Positions 8,580-17,863 are shown, counted from the first letter of the stretch. The stretch: 64,000 bases of DNA from Hymenobacter setariae (GCF_007713685.1 NZ_VMRJ01000004.1:283700-347699); one strand, 5' to 3'. The notes: a model not told the origin generated them from the letters alone. A program made the numbers and translations.

Positions 8580-11180
8580 CTACCCTTTTGAGCGAAGCGG
8601 CCGCCTCCGCAGGTTGAGGTAGTCAAGATAATACAAGACTTTGATGGACACGTTGTTGTTGTGCGGCGTGTTGGCGGTATTGGCTAGGTTGTCGAAATAC
8701 AGCGGGGTGGCCTCACTGCCAAGCAAGTACGACGAGGTAGCGTCCTTCCAAACCAAGCTCACCTGCGAGCCGGGCGCAAACCACCACACCAAAGCCGCGT
8801 CCACGTTGAAGGCGCTGAAGCTCGTGTCGTGGTTGCGGGCGTAGGTAGGCAGCATTTCCTCGGCCCCGCTGGGGCGCAGGCGCGCAAACTCGTGGTAGCG
8901 CACCGCGCTCACGTAGTGCCGCACGCGGGTGGTGAGCGAAAGCCGATTGGTGAAGGTGTAGTTGGCGTTCAGGGTATTGGTGAACGTGGACACGTTGCGG
9001 CGACCTAGGAGCACGTCGGTACCGAACGTGGCCAACAGCGGCTGGTCGAGCGGGTTGTTGGCATCGAGCCCATCGTTGACATAGCCTATCTGATTGTGCT
9101 TGAAATCGTAGTCGAAGGTGTAGCGAAAATTGAGCTGGTCATTGACCCGGTAGCGCGGGCTCAGGCTCAGGCCGTAGCTGATGCGCCGGGGGCGGTCGAA
9201 GCGCTCATCCAGGGCGTAGTACCGCATGCCCGCGTTCACGTCGAAGGCCAGCTTCTTGCGGTAGTCGGACGACACAAAGCCTCCTAGGTTGAAGTTGGCG
9301 GGCACCCGCACGTAGTACAGGCCCAGCGGGAAAGTACGCGGCTCGTAGTAGTCGTGTTTGGGCAGGTCCAGGTTAAAGTCGCCGCCGATAGTGAGGAAGT
9401 TCTTGGTAAACGTGGTATTGACGCTGCCGTACAAACCCGCATCTTGGTAGAGGCTGGGCTTGAACAAGAACGACTGATAGGCCCCTAGGCTGGTATAGAG
9501 GTTGTTGACCTTGCCAAACTGCTCGTACTTGTTGTAGTTGACCGTGGCCGACTGCGAGATATTGTTGTTGCCGAACAGGATGCCTAGGTCATTGGGGTTG
9601 TAGCTATCCGACTCGATGCCGTGGTCCACATTCCAGGTCCAGTTGCCCGATATTTTGCCGTAGTTGAGGTAGTATTTGTACCCGTTTTGGTCGTCGATGG
9701 GCTTATCCGAGTTCAGCACCGTGCCCCGGCGCCGCGAGTAGTTGACCTGCCCCTTGAGGGCGTACTGATTGCGCTTGTCGGCAAACTTGAAGAGGCCAGC
9801 CGTCACGTTGGCATCGTAGGTGCTACCAAAGCGCGTGACGTTGGTGTTGATGAGCGAAACGTAGCTGTTGTGCGGCAGACTCTGGTCGAGCACCACAATG
9901 TTGTAGTTGGTCAGTGGCTGGGTCAGCACGTTGCGCCGCTGCTCGCCGGTCGAGTCTTGCACCACGGCGTAAGAGGCGGCCGACACGGCATTGAACACGC
10001 CCACGCCCAACCCCTTGCGGGTGCGGCCCGATACCTTGGTGGCGTTGAGCAGGCGCGTGATGCCGGGGTTTTGGAACACGGCTTCGCCCTTGCCTAGGTT
10101 GCCTTCTACGTCATTAAAGCCCAGCGGCTGCGCCCCTACCCGCCGCGAGTAGAACAGCCCACCTTTATTGAACAGCTCGGTGCCTTCGGTGAAGAACGGA
10201 CGGTTTTCCTGGTACTGCACCTCGAAGGGCGACAGGTTGAGCACCTGGTTGTCGCTGATGGTTTGGCCAAAGTCCGGGATAAGGATGGCGTCTAGGGTAA
10301 AACTCTCATTAATACCCCACTTGATGTCGGCGCCAGCGTTGAAGCTGGTGCTCATGTTGCGCTTGCCCTGCTCATTGTAGGGGTAGTGGTTGACGTAGCT
10401 GCTGACGTAGGGCGTGAGCGAGAGGCGCAGCGGCGGGTGCAGGTTTTCGAGCCCCGTGAGCTCGCCCCACTGGTTTACGAAGCCGTCTACCTCAGGCTTT
10501 ACCTCGTTCCAGAAAAACTGTTGGTTGTCCTTCTTACGCTGCCGAAAAAACTGCACGCCCCAGGTTTGCACCGGCGCCTGGGCAAAACGAATGGCCGAGT
10601 ACGGAATGCGCATTTCCACGGCCCAGCCCTTGCCGTCGGGAAGCGGGGCCACGCGGCTGTCCCACACGGCGTTCCAGGCGTCATCCTCGCCATTGGCCGG
10701 CGAAATACGCTGGTCGACCTGCACTCCTGTACTCAGCACGAAGAACGAGTAGCCGTTGAGGTGGTCGCGGTAAGGGTCTACGTAGAAGGCAAAAAAGTCT
10801 GTATTGCCAATGTTATCGCGCTGGGTCAGCTCGCGCCGAATACTGTCGGAGCTGGTTTCCAGCATCTTGGCACCCACGTACAGCGCCACGTCGTCGTAGA
10901 GCACACGCACCTCGGTGGGCAGACGCTCGCGGGGCCCTGGGTGCGGCCGAAACTGCGTAAACTGACTCGTGGTGGGAGCTGTGGCCCAAACCGCCTCATC
11001 GAGCACCCCATCGAGCTTGATGGGAGTGGCCGTGCGCTGGGCGGCCAGCTGGCGGCGCGCCACGGCGGTCGCTGCCTTAGGGCCGGGGGCCGATTGTGCG
11101 GCTACCTGGCCGGCAAAAGCCAGACACAACAAGCTCAGCAACCAGCGCGACAACGCCCGCTGGGTAGGCAACAAAAACAT
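8580..11180 (-). CDS. DUF5916 outer-membrane protein with CBM9-like N-domain
   Basis: 866-residue exported protein. After a signal peptide (MFLLPTQRALSRWLLSLLCL, cleavage near VAAQ) comes a carbohydrate-binding family 9-like sandwich (IKLDGVLDEAVWATAP to roughly GVQFFRQRKK, residues about 50-245), then the DUF5916 region with DFGQTISDNQVLNLSPFEVQYQ-type motifs and alternating aromatic strands up to LRRRP, which looks like an outer-membrane beta-barrel. Members are common in Bacteroidota and their function is unproven. The Met at 11180 is chosen because it begins the signal peptide; a Met 14 codons upstream is the alternative. It is a single-gene unit between a bidirectional terminator and an unrelated operon end. 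Confidence 0.83.
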   Translation of the reverse strand: MFLLPTQRALSRWLLSLLCLAFAGQVAAQSAPGPKAATAVARRQLAAQRTATPIKLDGVLDEAVWATAPTTSQFTQFRPHPGPRERLPTEVRVLYDDVALYVGAKMLETSSDSIRRELTQRDNIGNTDFFAFYVDPYRDHLNGYSFFVLSTGVQVDQRISPANGEDDAWNAVWDSRVAPLPDGKGWAVEMRIPYSAIRFAQAPVQTWGVQFFRQRKKDNQQFFWNEVKPEVDGFVNQWGELTGLENLHPPLRLSLTPYVSSYVNHYPYNEQGKRNMSTSFNAGADIKWGINESFTLDAILIPDFGQTISDNQVLNLSPFEVQYQENRPFFTEGTELFNKGGLFYSRRVGAQPLGFNDVEGNLGKGEAVFQNPGITRLLNATKVSGRTRKGLGVGVFNAVSAASYAVVQDSTGEQRRNVLTQPLTNYNIVVLDQSLPHNSYVSLINTNVTRFGSTYDANVTAGLFKFADKRNQYALKGQVNYSRRRGTVLNSDKPIDDQNGYKYYLNYGKISGNWTWNVDHGIESDSYNPNDLGILFGNNNISQSATVNYNKYEQFGKVNNLYTSLGAYQSFLFKPSLYQDAGLYGSVNTTFTKNFLTIGGDFNLDLPKHDYYEPRTFPLGLYYVRVPANFNLGGFVSSDYRKKLAFDVNAGMRYYALDERFDRPRRISYGLSLSPRYRVNDQLNFRYTFDYDFKHNQIGYVNDGLDANNPLDQPLLATFGTDVLLGRRNVSTFTNTLNANYTFTNRLSLTTRVRHYVSAVRYHEFARLRPSGAEEMLPTYARNHDTSFSAFNVDAALVWWFAPGSQVSLVWKDATSSYLLGSEATPLYFDNLANTANTPHNNNVSIKVLYYLDYLNLRRRPLRSKG

Positions 11181-11361
11181 GATGGGTGGGTGAAGTAACG
11201 GGTGTAGCAGGGCCATAGACACGCCTTGCCCTAGGTTCGTTGTCCGGCACCGAAAATTTTTCTATCCTCGCTTATCTGGCTTTTAAGCCCAAGCGTAGGC
11301 CTTTATACCCTTCACCAGCCCGGGCGCGCGTTTAGCGCAGCGTAACTCGCACCAGAGAGGG

Positions 11362-12231
11362 TTACTTCTGCTTACGGAAAAACACGTCGCCGCTTACCGA
11401 ATGCAGCGTGACGAGGGGCCCGCCGTTGCCTAGGCTGCCGTGCAGCTCGTAGCCCACGTAGGTGCGCTCCTTAAGGTTGCTGAAGGTCACGGCCGGGTCG
11501 GCGTACACCTCACCCGAGATGGTTTTCAGGTTGAGGGCGGCGCTCTGGGTGGCGGGCCAGCTCACGTCCACGTCGCCGCTGATGCTGGTAGCATCTACGG
11601 GGTTGTTGCCTAGGTTGCTGAGTTTCACATCGCCGCTTACGGTGCGCAGCGTTAGCGGGCCGGTGAGGTCAGTAGAGCGCACGTCGCCGCTAATGGTTTT
11701 GGCCGTCACGGCGCCATTGAGGCCGCTCAGGTCGAGGTCGCCACTGATGGTATTGAGGCGCAGGGCCGTGCCGGCGGGCACCGTTACTTCGTAGTCAATT
11801 TTGGTGCAGTAACTGTAGTCGTTGCCCCGGTGATTGCTGAGCGTGGGGCGCAGGCCCCCCGTTTTTTCCGAGCGCTTGTAGCCCACGTTGAGGCCGTGCG
11901 AGCCGTTGTTGCGGCTGCCACCGTCGCAATCGCCCGTGAATTTGGTTTGGCGCAGTTTCTCCTCATCCAGCTTCTCCACTACGCTTAGCTCGCCGCCCGC
12001 GGTTTGCAGCTCCAGGCTGTACAGGTCGTTTTGCTGGTTGTCATTGATAACCACACTGGCCCGCACGCTGAGGCCGGCACCCGCCCGCACCTTGATGTTG
12101 TGGGCGTATTTCAAATCGAGGTACACGCCCTGGCCCGCAGCCAGCGTGGCGGTTTGCGTGACGAGGCGCTGGGCCAGGGCCGGGCACGAGCCAGTAAGTA
12201 GTAGGCTGGCAGCGAGTAAAAAACGGTTCAT
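11362..12231 (-). CDS. DUF4097 family exported beta-helix protein (second copy)
   Basis: 289 residues: signal peptide (MNRFLLAASLLLTGSCPALAQ) followed by a repetitive beta-helix-like region in which TISGDVD/TISGDL-type turns recur about every 20 residues, the hallmark of the DUF4097 putative adhesin family. A cysteine pair (GDCDGG, SYCTK) may form a disulfide. It is the last gene of the sigma / anti-sigma / DUF4097 / DUF4097 series, separated from the preceding DUF4097 gene by a long intergenic palindrome. The family is usually found next to ECF sigma or anti-sigma genes or as a target of envelope-stress control; exact function unknown. Confidence 0.85.
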   Translation of the reverse strand: MNRFLLAASLLLTGSCPALAQRLVTQTATLAAGQGVYLDLKYAHNIKVRAGAGLSVRASVVINDNQQNDLYSLELQTAGGELSVVEKLDEEKLRQTKFTGDCDGGSRNNGSHGLNVGYKRSEKTGGLRPTLSNHRGNDYSYCTKIDYEVTVPAGTALRLNTISGDLDLSGLNGAVTAKTISGDVRSTDLTGPLTLRTVSGDVKLSNLGNNPVDATSISGDVDVSWPATQSAALNLKTISGEVYADPAVTFSNLKERTYVGYELHGSLGNGGPLVTLHSVSGDVFFRKQK

Positions 12232-12265
12232 CGGGCAGGAGAATTAGAGTAATAAAAAGGATAGG

Positions 12266-12359
12266 TTGTCATTGCGAGCATAGCGAAGCAATCGCACCCG
12301 GGCGGCACCCTAGGCGAACTCGTTTTGATGCGATTGCTCCGCTATGCTCGCAATGACAA
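12266..12359. repeat. Intergenic palindrome, family A
   Basis: Two 31-base arms (12266-12296 and 12329-12359), complementary apart from one base, flank a 32-base loop that carries a CCTAGG. The core CATTGCGAGCATAGCGAAGC is of the kind scattered between genes in many bacterial genomes. Eighteen bases of its right arm recur at 50218-50235, so it is a dispersed element and not only a local terminator. Confidence 0.75.
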
Positions 12360-12387
12360 TCGCCTCTACCTCAACTTGGCAGACTGT

Positions 12388-13182
12388 TTACTTCGTCTTT
12401 CTCACGAAAATATCACCGCTTATCGTCTTGAGTGAGAAGGTAGTACCGCCACCGTTGGCGCGGCCATCCACCGTTTGGCCACCCACGTGCTTGAGGCCGC
12501 TGCCGCCCCCTAGGTTCAGGTCGAAGTCGGTGTAGATTTCGCCCGAAATCGAGCGCATCGAGAGGCTGAGGCGCGAGGGCGCGGGCAGGGTCACGTCCAC
12601 GTCGCCGCTCACCGACGACACAGCGTTGGGCTGGGTGGGCACCACGTTGAACTTGATTTGGATGTCGCCGCTGATGGTGTTGGCCACCACCGGGCCGCTC
12701 ACGTTCAGCAGGCGCAAGTCGCCCGATTTCAGGTTTACCTCGATGCGGCCCGAGATGTCGCGCATCGTCAGGTCGTCCGAGCCGCCCCAGCTATCGGCAA
12801 AGGCCACGTCGGTTTGGCGGGGCAGGCGCACGGTGTAGTGTCCATCGCTGCGCGAGGTACGCGCCACCCGGATGGTATTGTCGCCGGTAGGCGTCACGGC
12901 CAACCCTAGGCGGGTGTTGTCGGCTGCGCCGCCGCTGTACACTGGGCGCAGGCCCTGGGTCAGCGCTTGCTTCATGGCCGGCGACTCTTGAAAATTACCG
13001 GAACCCTTGATAATCAATTCATCACCGTCGTAGCCCTCCACCGTCACGTCGCTACCGCGCATGTCGAGTATCACTTTGCGGTTGGTGGAACTATTGAATT
13101 TCTGTCGAAACTCCTGGGCGCGCAACTGCGCCGGCAGGGCTAGCACCAGGGCCAGCAAGGTTAAATGCCACGTATTTTTCAT
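12388..13182 (-). CDS. DUF4097 family exported beta-helix protein (first copy)
   Basis: 264 residues from the Met at 13182, which begins a signal peptide (MKNTWHLTLLALVLALPAQL, cleavage near LRAQ). The mature part carries repeats ending in ISGDIQI, VSGDVDV, ISGEIYTD and ISGDIFVRK, typical of DUF4097. It ends in IFVRKTK, much like the VFFRKQK end of the neighbouring copy, so the two are paralogues from a duplication. It follows the anti-sigma gene by 128 bp that hold a small palindrome. Likely an envelope protein under control of the adjacent sigma factor. Confidence 0.85.
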   Translation of the reverse strand: MKNTWHLTLLALVLALPAQLRAQEFRQKFNSSTNRKVILDMRGSDVTVEGYDGDELIIKGSGNFQESPAMKQALTQGLRPVYSGGAADNTRLGLAVTPTGDNTIRVARTSRSDGHYTVRLPRQTDVAFADSWGGSDDLTMRDISGRIEVNLKSGDLRLLNVSGPVVANTISGDIQIKFNVVPTQPNAVSSVSGDVDVTLPAPSRLSLSMRSISGEIYTDFDLNLGGGSGLKHVGGQTVDGRANGGGTTFSLKTISGDIFVRKTK

Positions 13183-13224
13183 GATAGAGCGAATAAGCGA
13201 AAGCAAAAAGGCAGCTTGCAGCAC

Positions 13225-13294
13225 GGAGTGGCACTCCGCGCCCCACCTAGCTACAACGATGGCGGTGGGGATATAAAAACGGAGTGCCACTCCG
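13225..13294. repeat. Paired 15-bp palindromes, family C
   Basis: CGGAGTGGCACTCCG (13225-13239) and CGGAGTGCCACTCCG (13280-13294) are each self-complementary and complementary to each other apart from the centre. GCCCCACC and GGTGGGG inside the spacer add a further stem. The element lies between the anti-sigma and first DUF4097 genes and may adjust read-through or mRNA processing. Confidence 0.6.
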
Positions 13295-13310
13295 CTTGTA
13301 TAGGCTGAGG

Positions 13311-14198
13311 TTAAATCAATTGACCTATGCCACTCTCGGCCTGCTGGCGCACGGCGGGCAGCGCTTCGGGCTGTTGCGCCAGCTGCTGCAGCTCGGGCAC
13401 GGCGCGCTTTTCGCGCAGCGTCACCAGGGCTTCGATGAGGGTAATCTGCACGTTAGGGTCGGTTTGCAGGGGCAGGGCCTCTACCAGCGCCGGGCCCACG
13501 CGGGGGTCGTTGCGCAGCCGCACCAGGGCCTCGCAAGCGGCCAGGCGCACGTTGGGGTTGGGGTCGGTGTCGAGCGTATGAATGAGCGTGAGCACGGCCG
13601 GGTCGTTGGGCTCGCTCACTAAGGCTGGGGCCTGGCTTACGAGCTGCAAGCGCTGGCTGGCCGAGGCCGGCTGCTGCCGGGCGGCGGCCAGCCGCGTCGA
13701 GAGCGTAGGCTGCTGGGGCTGCTCGGCAGTGGCCACTGTGGCGGCGGGCTGGCCGCCACGTAGCAACAGACCTAACACCGCGCCGATAGCCACCAGCGCC
13801 ACGCTGGCCGCGATGCGGAGCCAGTTATTCGTGCTTAGGGTTTGGTGCTTAGCACTTAGCTCCTTGGGCTCTGGTGCGGCTGGCAAGGCTTGGCCGCCGC
13901 GCTGAGCGCTCAGAGGGCTGGGCGAAGCCGTGGCCAGCTTCGCCTTTTCTGCCTCTAGCATGGCTAGGAAATTATCGCGCAGCTCTAGGGGGGGGACTTC
14001 GGCAGGCAATGCGTCTAGGTCAGCAAAAAGCAGGCGCAACTCGGCCAGCTCGGCCTGGCAGGCGGGGCAGTCTGGCAAGTGCGCGGCTAGGTGCGCCGCT
14101 TCGGGCGGCAGCGGCTGGCCGTCGGCCAGCTCGGGCAGCCAGGGCCGCAACTCGGCGCAAGCGGCATTAGGGTGAGCAGGATTGATAGCGGAAGACAT
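13311..14198 (-). CDS. Anti-sigma factor with zinc-finger and HEAT repeats
   Basis: 295-residue single-pass membrane protein. The N-terminal ~50 residues contain the zinc anti-sigma signature HLPDCPAC (H40, C44, C47 with an upstream Cys14), which should bind the ECF sigma encoded 74 bp upstream. A proline/alanine-rich linker leads to one membrane helix (about 127-147, LRIAASVALVAIGAVLGLLL). The periplasmic part carries HEAT-like repeats (DPNPNVRLAACEALVRLRND and a second repeat). This makes it the transmembrane sensor of the module controlling the two DUF4097 genes downstream. Confidence 0.86.
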   Translation of the reverse strand: MSSAINPAHPNAACAELRPWLPELADGQPLPPEAAHLAAHLPDCPACQAELAELRLLFADLDALPAEVPPLELRDNFLAMLEAEKAKLATASPSPLSAQRGGQALPAAPEPKELSAKHQTLSTNNWLRIAASVALVAIGAVLGLLLRGGQPAATVATAEQPQQPTLSTRLAAARQQPASASQRLQLVSQAPALVSEPNDPAVLTLIHTLDTDPNPNVRLAACEALVRLRNDPRVGPALVEALPLQTDPNVQITLIEALVTLREKRAVPELQQLAQQPEALPAVRQQAESGIGQLI

Positions 14199-14272
14199 TG
14201 TGGGTAATTGTTAGTTGTTAAGTATCAATTGCTAATTACTCTGACGTATAGACTGTTAAAAAGCATTAAAAC

Positions 14273-14884
14273 TCAGCTTAGATATATTTTACGGAGCGCA
14301 TCGAGCGCCCGGTGGGCTTTTACGCGGGCGGCGCCGGCGGTGCAGCCCAGCTGCTCGCCGATTTCGGCGTAATCGAAGCCCTGGAAGCGGTGCAGCACCA
14401 GTACCTCGCGCTGGGCGGCGGGCAGCAGGGCCAAGGCTTCGTGCAGGGCCTGCTGCTGGTCGTGGTAGGCGCGCTGGGCCTGGGCGGCGCGGCCGTGGGC
14501 GGCCGTTTTTTCTACTTCTTCTAGGTCGGCGCTGGGGCGCTGGCGCTGGTAATGGTCGGCCCACACGTGGCGGGCTAGCTGGTAGACCCAGGCCCGGAAA
14601 GACTGGCCCGGCTGGTAGCTGGCGCGGTAGCGCAGCACCCGCATAAATACGTTTTGGGTCAAGTCTTGGGCCACCTCCCGGTCGCCGTTTGCGAGCCGGG
14701 CTAAGAAACCAAACAGCGGCCCCTGGTAGCGCTCAAACAGCCCGGTGAGGCAGTCGAGCTCGTCGGCCCGCACCCGCTCCATGAGGACTTCATCGCTGAA
14801 TTGGATAGCGGCGGCGGCAGACATACGGGCAGCGAAAGGGTCGGAGGAATCAGGTTTTGAAGGGAGTACCGGCAGCGTGTCCAT
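14273..14884 (-). CDS. ECF sigma factor (RNA polymerase sigma-70 family)
   Basis: 203 residues with sigma region 2 (LFERYQGPLFGFLARLANGDREVAQDLTQNVFMRVLRY, about 48-86, with the -10 recognition stretch SFRAWVYQLARHVWADHYQR) and region 4 (ALALLPAAQREVLVLHRFQGFDYAEIGEQLGCTAGAARVKAHRAL, helix-turn-helix near 165-195). It heads the operon that continues with the zinc anti-sigma factor and two DUF4097 proteins. The long N-terminal 30 residues are unlike typical ECF factors, and the Met at residue 21 or 35 could be used instead. Confidence 0.92.
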   Translation of the reverse strand: MDTLPVLPSKPDSSDPFAARMSAAAAIQFSDEVLMERVRADELDCLTGLFERYQGPLFGFLARLANGDREVAQDLTQNVFMRVLRYRASYQPGQSFRAWVYQLARHVWADHYQRQRPSADLEEVEKTAAHGRAAQAQRAYHDQQQALHEALALLPAAQREVLVLHRFQGFDYAEIGEQLGCTAGAARVKAHRALDALRKIYLS

Positions 14885-14945
14885 TCGTTACAGCGAGCTA
14901 AGAAAATTTTCTTGAAAAAAGGGGGCGACCTCCCTTTCCGGGCAC

Positions 14946-14990
14946 AAAAAAGCGGGCTAGCTACCTGTTTATCAGATAACCAGCCCGCTT
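14946..14990 (-). terminator. Rho-independent terminator of the M56 gene
   Basis: Stem AAGCGGGCT / AGCCCGCTT with a long loop, followed on the minus strand by six T residues, 22 bases past the M56 stop codon. Confidence 0.8.
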
Positions 14991-15011
14991 CTGGGCCTAG
15001 CAGGTAGCCGC

Positions 15012-17417
15012 TTAGTTTTCGTCTACCGTGATGCCGAAGTTCGTTTTGCTGCCCTTGATTTTAGTTGTGGGCAGGTTCAGCAACTGGCGGTACTTGGTGG
15101 CTTGCTCGGGCGTGAGGGCTTTGCCATTCACGCGCCCACCCTGGTCGTTGAGGTTAAACGAGAAGTGCTTGTCGTCCTGAATCAGACCGTCGTTGCGTAG
15201 CGCCTCGCGCAGCTTAATAGTATTGGGCGCGGTCGGCGGGGCCGGCGGGAGCGGCGCATTAGGCGCACCGGGGGCACCAGGCGCACCCGGGGCCGCTGGG
15301 GGCACGGGCGCAGCCGGAGCCACCGACCGGGGCGCCCGGGGGGGCCTAGGCGGTGCAGGCACCTGAGTTAGAGGCTGGCGAGCGCTAGAGCGCTCTAGCG
15401 CCCGCAGCTCGGCGGCATCGGCGGCAATGCGGGCGCGCAGCTCGGCGCGGCGGGCGGCTAGTTCGGTACGGTCGTTAGCACGGTCAGCTTGTTCGGCCTC
15501 GCGGTCGGCGCGGGCAGCCTCACGGTCGGCCTGAGCCGCATCGCGGTCGGCTCTACCAGTTAAGTCAAGCAGTTCAAACTGGCGTTGCGCTTTTAAAAAG
15601 CGCCGCTGGCCGTCGCGTAGGCGCTGCTGCCCTTCTTGCATGCGGCGCTGTGCATCCCGCCATTTTTCCGGGTTGTAGGCCAGGCCATTGCCAAGGTTGT
15701 AGGCGAGGCCATTCAGGTTGAGCCGTAGCTCTTGGCGAGGCTCAACCGTTAGACCTTCCAGTGCCTTACCCTGGGCTTTCAGGCGCCCTAGCTCGCGCTC
15801 CATTTGCTCCCGCTGCTCGGTGGTCAGCTCTTGGTTATTCAGGGCTTCAGCCAGGCCAAACTGCGCCATTTCGTTGGCTCGGTCGGGCGACATGTTGAAG
15901 CTGTACGTGCGGGCCCTAGGGCGCTCCAGGCGCTCCACCCGCACCGTCTCGTTGGGCACGCGCACTACTTCTACAGTGCGCACTTTTTCCTTCTTGTCGC
16001 GCTTGGCTTTTTTGCCGGAGGCGTCCGTTTCTACGGGCTGGCCGTTCACGAGCAGGTTCACGATGCGGCCCTTTTTGTCTTTCTCGATGACGACGGTGCT
16101 GGCCCGGTCGCGGCGCGGCGGGCGGCCTTGCAGCGTGGTAGCCATGCGTACCCGCGGCGCAGCAACTACAGCCGGCGTGCTTACTACTTCTTCACGCAAG
16201 TCGCTTGCATCGGCGGCGGGCCCAGCCATGACTACGGGGACTTTCTGAGTTGTATCGGCGGGAGCCAGCGCTTGCTTGCCGGTAGTAACCAAGGCCTTCA
16301 CTACTCTATTACCAGCCGGGGCGGCTAGCGCTACGCCAGTACTCAGGCCAGCCACGCCTACCACACCCAGCAGCAGGGCCAGCAGGCCTTCGCCCAGTGT
16401 GGGTGCCTGGGGCCGACCTAGGGCCAGCCGCCGCACCCGCGCTAGCAGCGAGCCACGCCCGCCGGTGCCGGTGGCGGCCAGCGCTAGGCGCGGCGCCGTA
16501 GCCGGAGCGGCTTCTAGCTCGGCAAGGGCGGCCAGGGCACGGGCCACTCGCAGGCGGTCGCCGCCGCAAAGGGCCGCGGCTTGGTCGTCGCAGCAGTTTT
16601 CGCGTTCGGCCCGTAGGCAGCCGGCCATAAACCACACCGCAGGGTGGTAAAAGAATAGCACCTCCACCACGGCTAAGCCCAGGTTGAGCAGGTAGTCGCG
16701 GCGCACGATGTGGGCCAGCTCATGCGCCAGCAGCGCTTCTAGAAGCGCCGGGCTCAGGCCCGCCACTGCCCCTAGGGGCAACAGAATGGCTGGCCGCAAA
16801 TGCCCCAGCACTAGCGGCCCCGCTACCCGGGCCGACTCGAGCAGTGCCACCGGTTGCCGCACGCCAGCTCGGCGCGCTAAAGCGGCTAGTCGCTGCTGCC
16901 ACTCGGCACCTAGGGCTTGGGTACCTGCCCGGCGCAGCCTGTTGGTGTACACCAGGCCCCCAGCCAACCGGCCGCTCATCAGCAGCAGGCCCAGCAGCCA
17001 CACTCCTACTACCGCCGGTAGGTACGGCTCTAGGTTACGCGCATTAGCCTGAAGCCACGCGAGCGGCGCCAGCTGGCTAGCGGCGGCCGGGGCGGCCAGA
17101 TTAGTTGCGGCCGTGGCATCGGCAGCCAGTACCGCGTTGCTGGCCACTGGGCTAGCTGCCACCCATTGGCCGGTAGTTGCCGGCTGGCTTTGATAATAAA
17201 AGTTGAACGTCAGCCCCACGGCCAGCACGAGCGTGGCCAGCGCACCGGCCGACACTGCGTAGCGCACCTCGGCCCGGTGCCGGCGCAGCAGCGGCAGCAC
17301 GCCCGCCAGCAGCACGGCCAATGCCCCACCCTGCCACAGCGAGTGCAGCAGCGCATAGCCAACGCCCCGCACCAGCGCGGGCGACAATACTTCTCTAAGC
17401 ACCTGGGGCGTTGTCAT
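15012..17417 (-). CDS. M56 family (BlaR1/MecR1-like) membrane metallopeptidase
   Basis: 801 residues. N-terminal membrane helices (about 18-45, 52-73, 133-150) lead to the peptidase domain with HELAH (232-236) and the downstream ERENCCDD metal-ligand segment (271-278), then another helix (about residues 340-370). The rest is an unusual charged tail: a run of repeated DRE/DRA units (around 640-680), a Pro/Ala/Gly-rich spacer and a C-terminal domain ending in NLPTTKIKGSKTNFGITVDEN. No penicillin-binding sensor domain is visible and no beta-lactamase is nearby, so the signal is unknown. The Met at 17417 overlaps the blaI stop by 23 bp, implying translational coupling. Confidence 0.86.
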   Translation of the reverse strand: MTTPQVLREVLSPALVRGVGYALLHSLWQGGALAVLLAGVLPLLRRHRAEVRYAVSAGALATLVLAVGLTFNFYYQSQPATTGQWVAASPVASNAVLAADATAATNLAAPAAASQLAPLAWLQANARNLEPYLPAVVGVWLLGLLLMSGRLAGGLVYTNRLRRAGTQALGAEWQQRLAALARRAGVRQPVALLESARVAGPLVLGHLRPAILLPLGAVAGLSPALLEALLAHELAHIVRRDYLLNLGLAVVEVLFFYHPAVWFMAGCLRAERENCCDDQAAALCGGDRLRVARALAALAELEAAPATAPRLALAATGTGGRGSLLARVRRLALGRPQAPTLGEGLLALLLGVVGVAGLSTGVALAAPAGNRVVKALVTTGKQALAPADTTQKVPVVMAGPAADASDLREEVVSTPAVVAAPRVRMATTLQGRPPRRDRASTVVIEKDKKGRIVNLLVNGQPVETDASGKKAKRDKKEKVRTVEVVRVPNETVRVERLERPRARTYSFNMSPDRANEMAQFGLAEALNNQELTTEQREQMERELGRLKAQGKALEGLTVEPRQELRLNLNGLAYNLGNGLAYNPEKWRDAQRRMQEGQQRLRDGQRRFLKAQRQFELLDLTGRADRDAAQADREAARADREAEQADRANDRTELAARRAELRARIAADAAELRALERSSARQPLTQVPAPPRPPRAPRSVAPAAPVPPAAPGAPGAPGAPNAPLPPAPPTAPNTIKLREALRNDGLIQDDKHFSFNLNDQGGRVNGKALTPEQATKYRQLLNLPTTKIKGSKTNFGITVDEN

Positions 17418-17823
17418 CGGGGTTGGGATTGGGTTGGTTAGCGTTTTGAATCTCAATGTCATTGAGCAAGCGCCGAATCTGGGCTAGCTCGTCGGGCGAG
17501 GTGCGGCGGTGACCTAGGGCCTGCATTACCAGCTTCAGGGCCGAGCCGCCGAAGGTGGCTTCCACAAAGCGGTCTAGCAGCAGCCCTTGGGTATCCTGCT
17601 CGCGCACGGCCGCCCGGTAGATGTGGCTGCGGCCTTCGTCGTCGCGCTGCACGAGGCCTTTGTCCAGCATCAGCTGCATAATTTTCAGCGTGGTGGTGTA
17701 GCCCACCTCGCGGCTTTTGCTAAGCTGCTCATTCACGGTGCGCACCGTAGCGGGGCCGTGCTGCCACAGCACCTGTAAGATTTCCAGCTCAGCGTCCGTA
17801 GGTTTGGGAGGTGCTTTGGCCAT
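17395..17823 (-). CDS. BlaI/MecI/CopY family transcriptional repressor
   Basis: 142-residue winged-helix repressor: PTDAELEILQVLWQHGPATVRTVNEQL then EVGYTTTLKIMQLMLDKGLVQRDD, the exact BlaI-type wing pattern, and a helical dimerisation C-terminus. In this family a partner M56 peptidase cleaves the repressor to relieve repression; the gene for such a peptidase follows with a 23-bp overlap. The region just upstream holds three TACGA-N6-TCGTA dyads and a promoter (see 17845-17919), so it very probably represses its own operon. Confidence 0.93.
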   Translation of the reverse strand: MAKAPPKPTDAELEILQVLWQHGPATVRTVNEQLSKSREVGYTTTLKIMQLMLDKGLVQRDDEGRSHIYRAAVREQDTQGLLLDRFVEATFGGSALKLVMQALGHRRTSPDELAQIRRLLNDIEIQNANQPNPNPDDNAPGA

Positions 17824-17844
17824 AGTCAGACGGAAAAAGTTTCA

Positions 17845-17860
17845 TACGAAGTATTTCGTA
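17845..17860. promoter_or_regulatory. BlaI-type operator 1
   Basis: TACGAAGTATTTCGTA, a 16-bp dyad of form TACGA-N6-TCGTA, downstream of the probable -7 box and 22 bases before the blaI start codon. Confidence 0.75.
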
Positions 17861-17863
17861 GGC

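Noticed and set aside
10386..11198. A 270-codon plus-strand frame across the DUF5916 gene
   Set aside because: It is the antisense shadow of a high-GC coding region: His/Val-rich, with no family motif, and the DUF5916 frame has a signal peptide and domain structure.
15400..15560. A possible direct-repeat array in the M56 tail
   Set aside because: The repetition is protein-level (Asp-Arg units); the DNA varies and spacers are absent, so it is not CRISPR.
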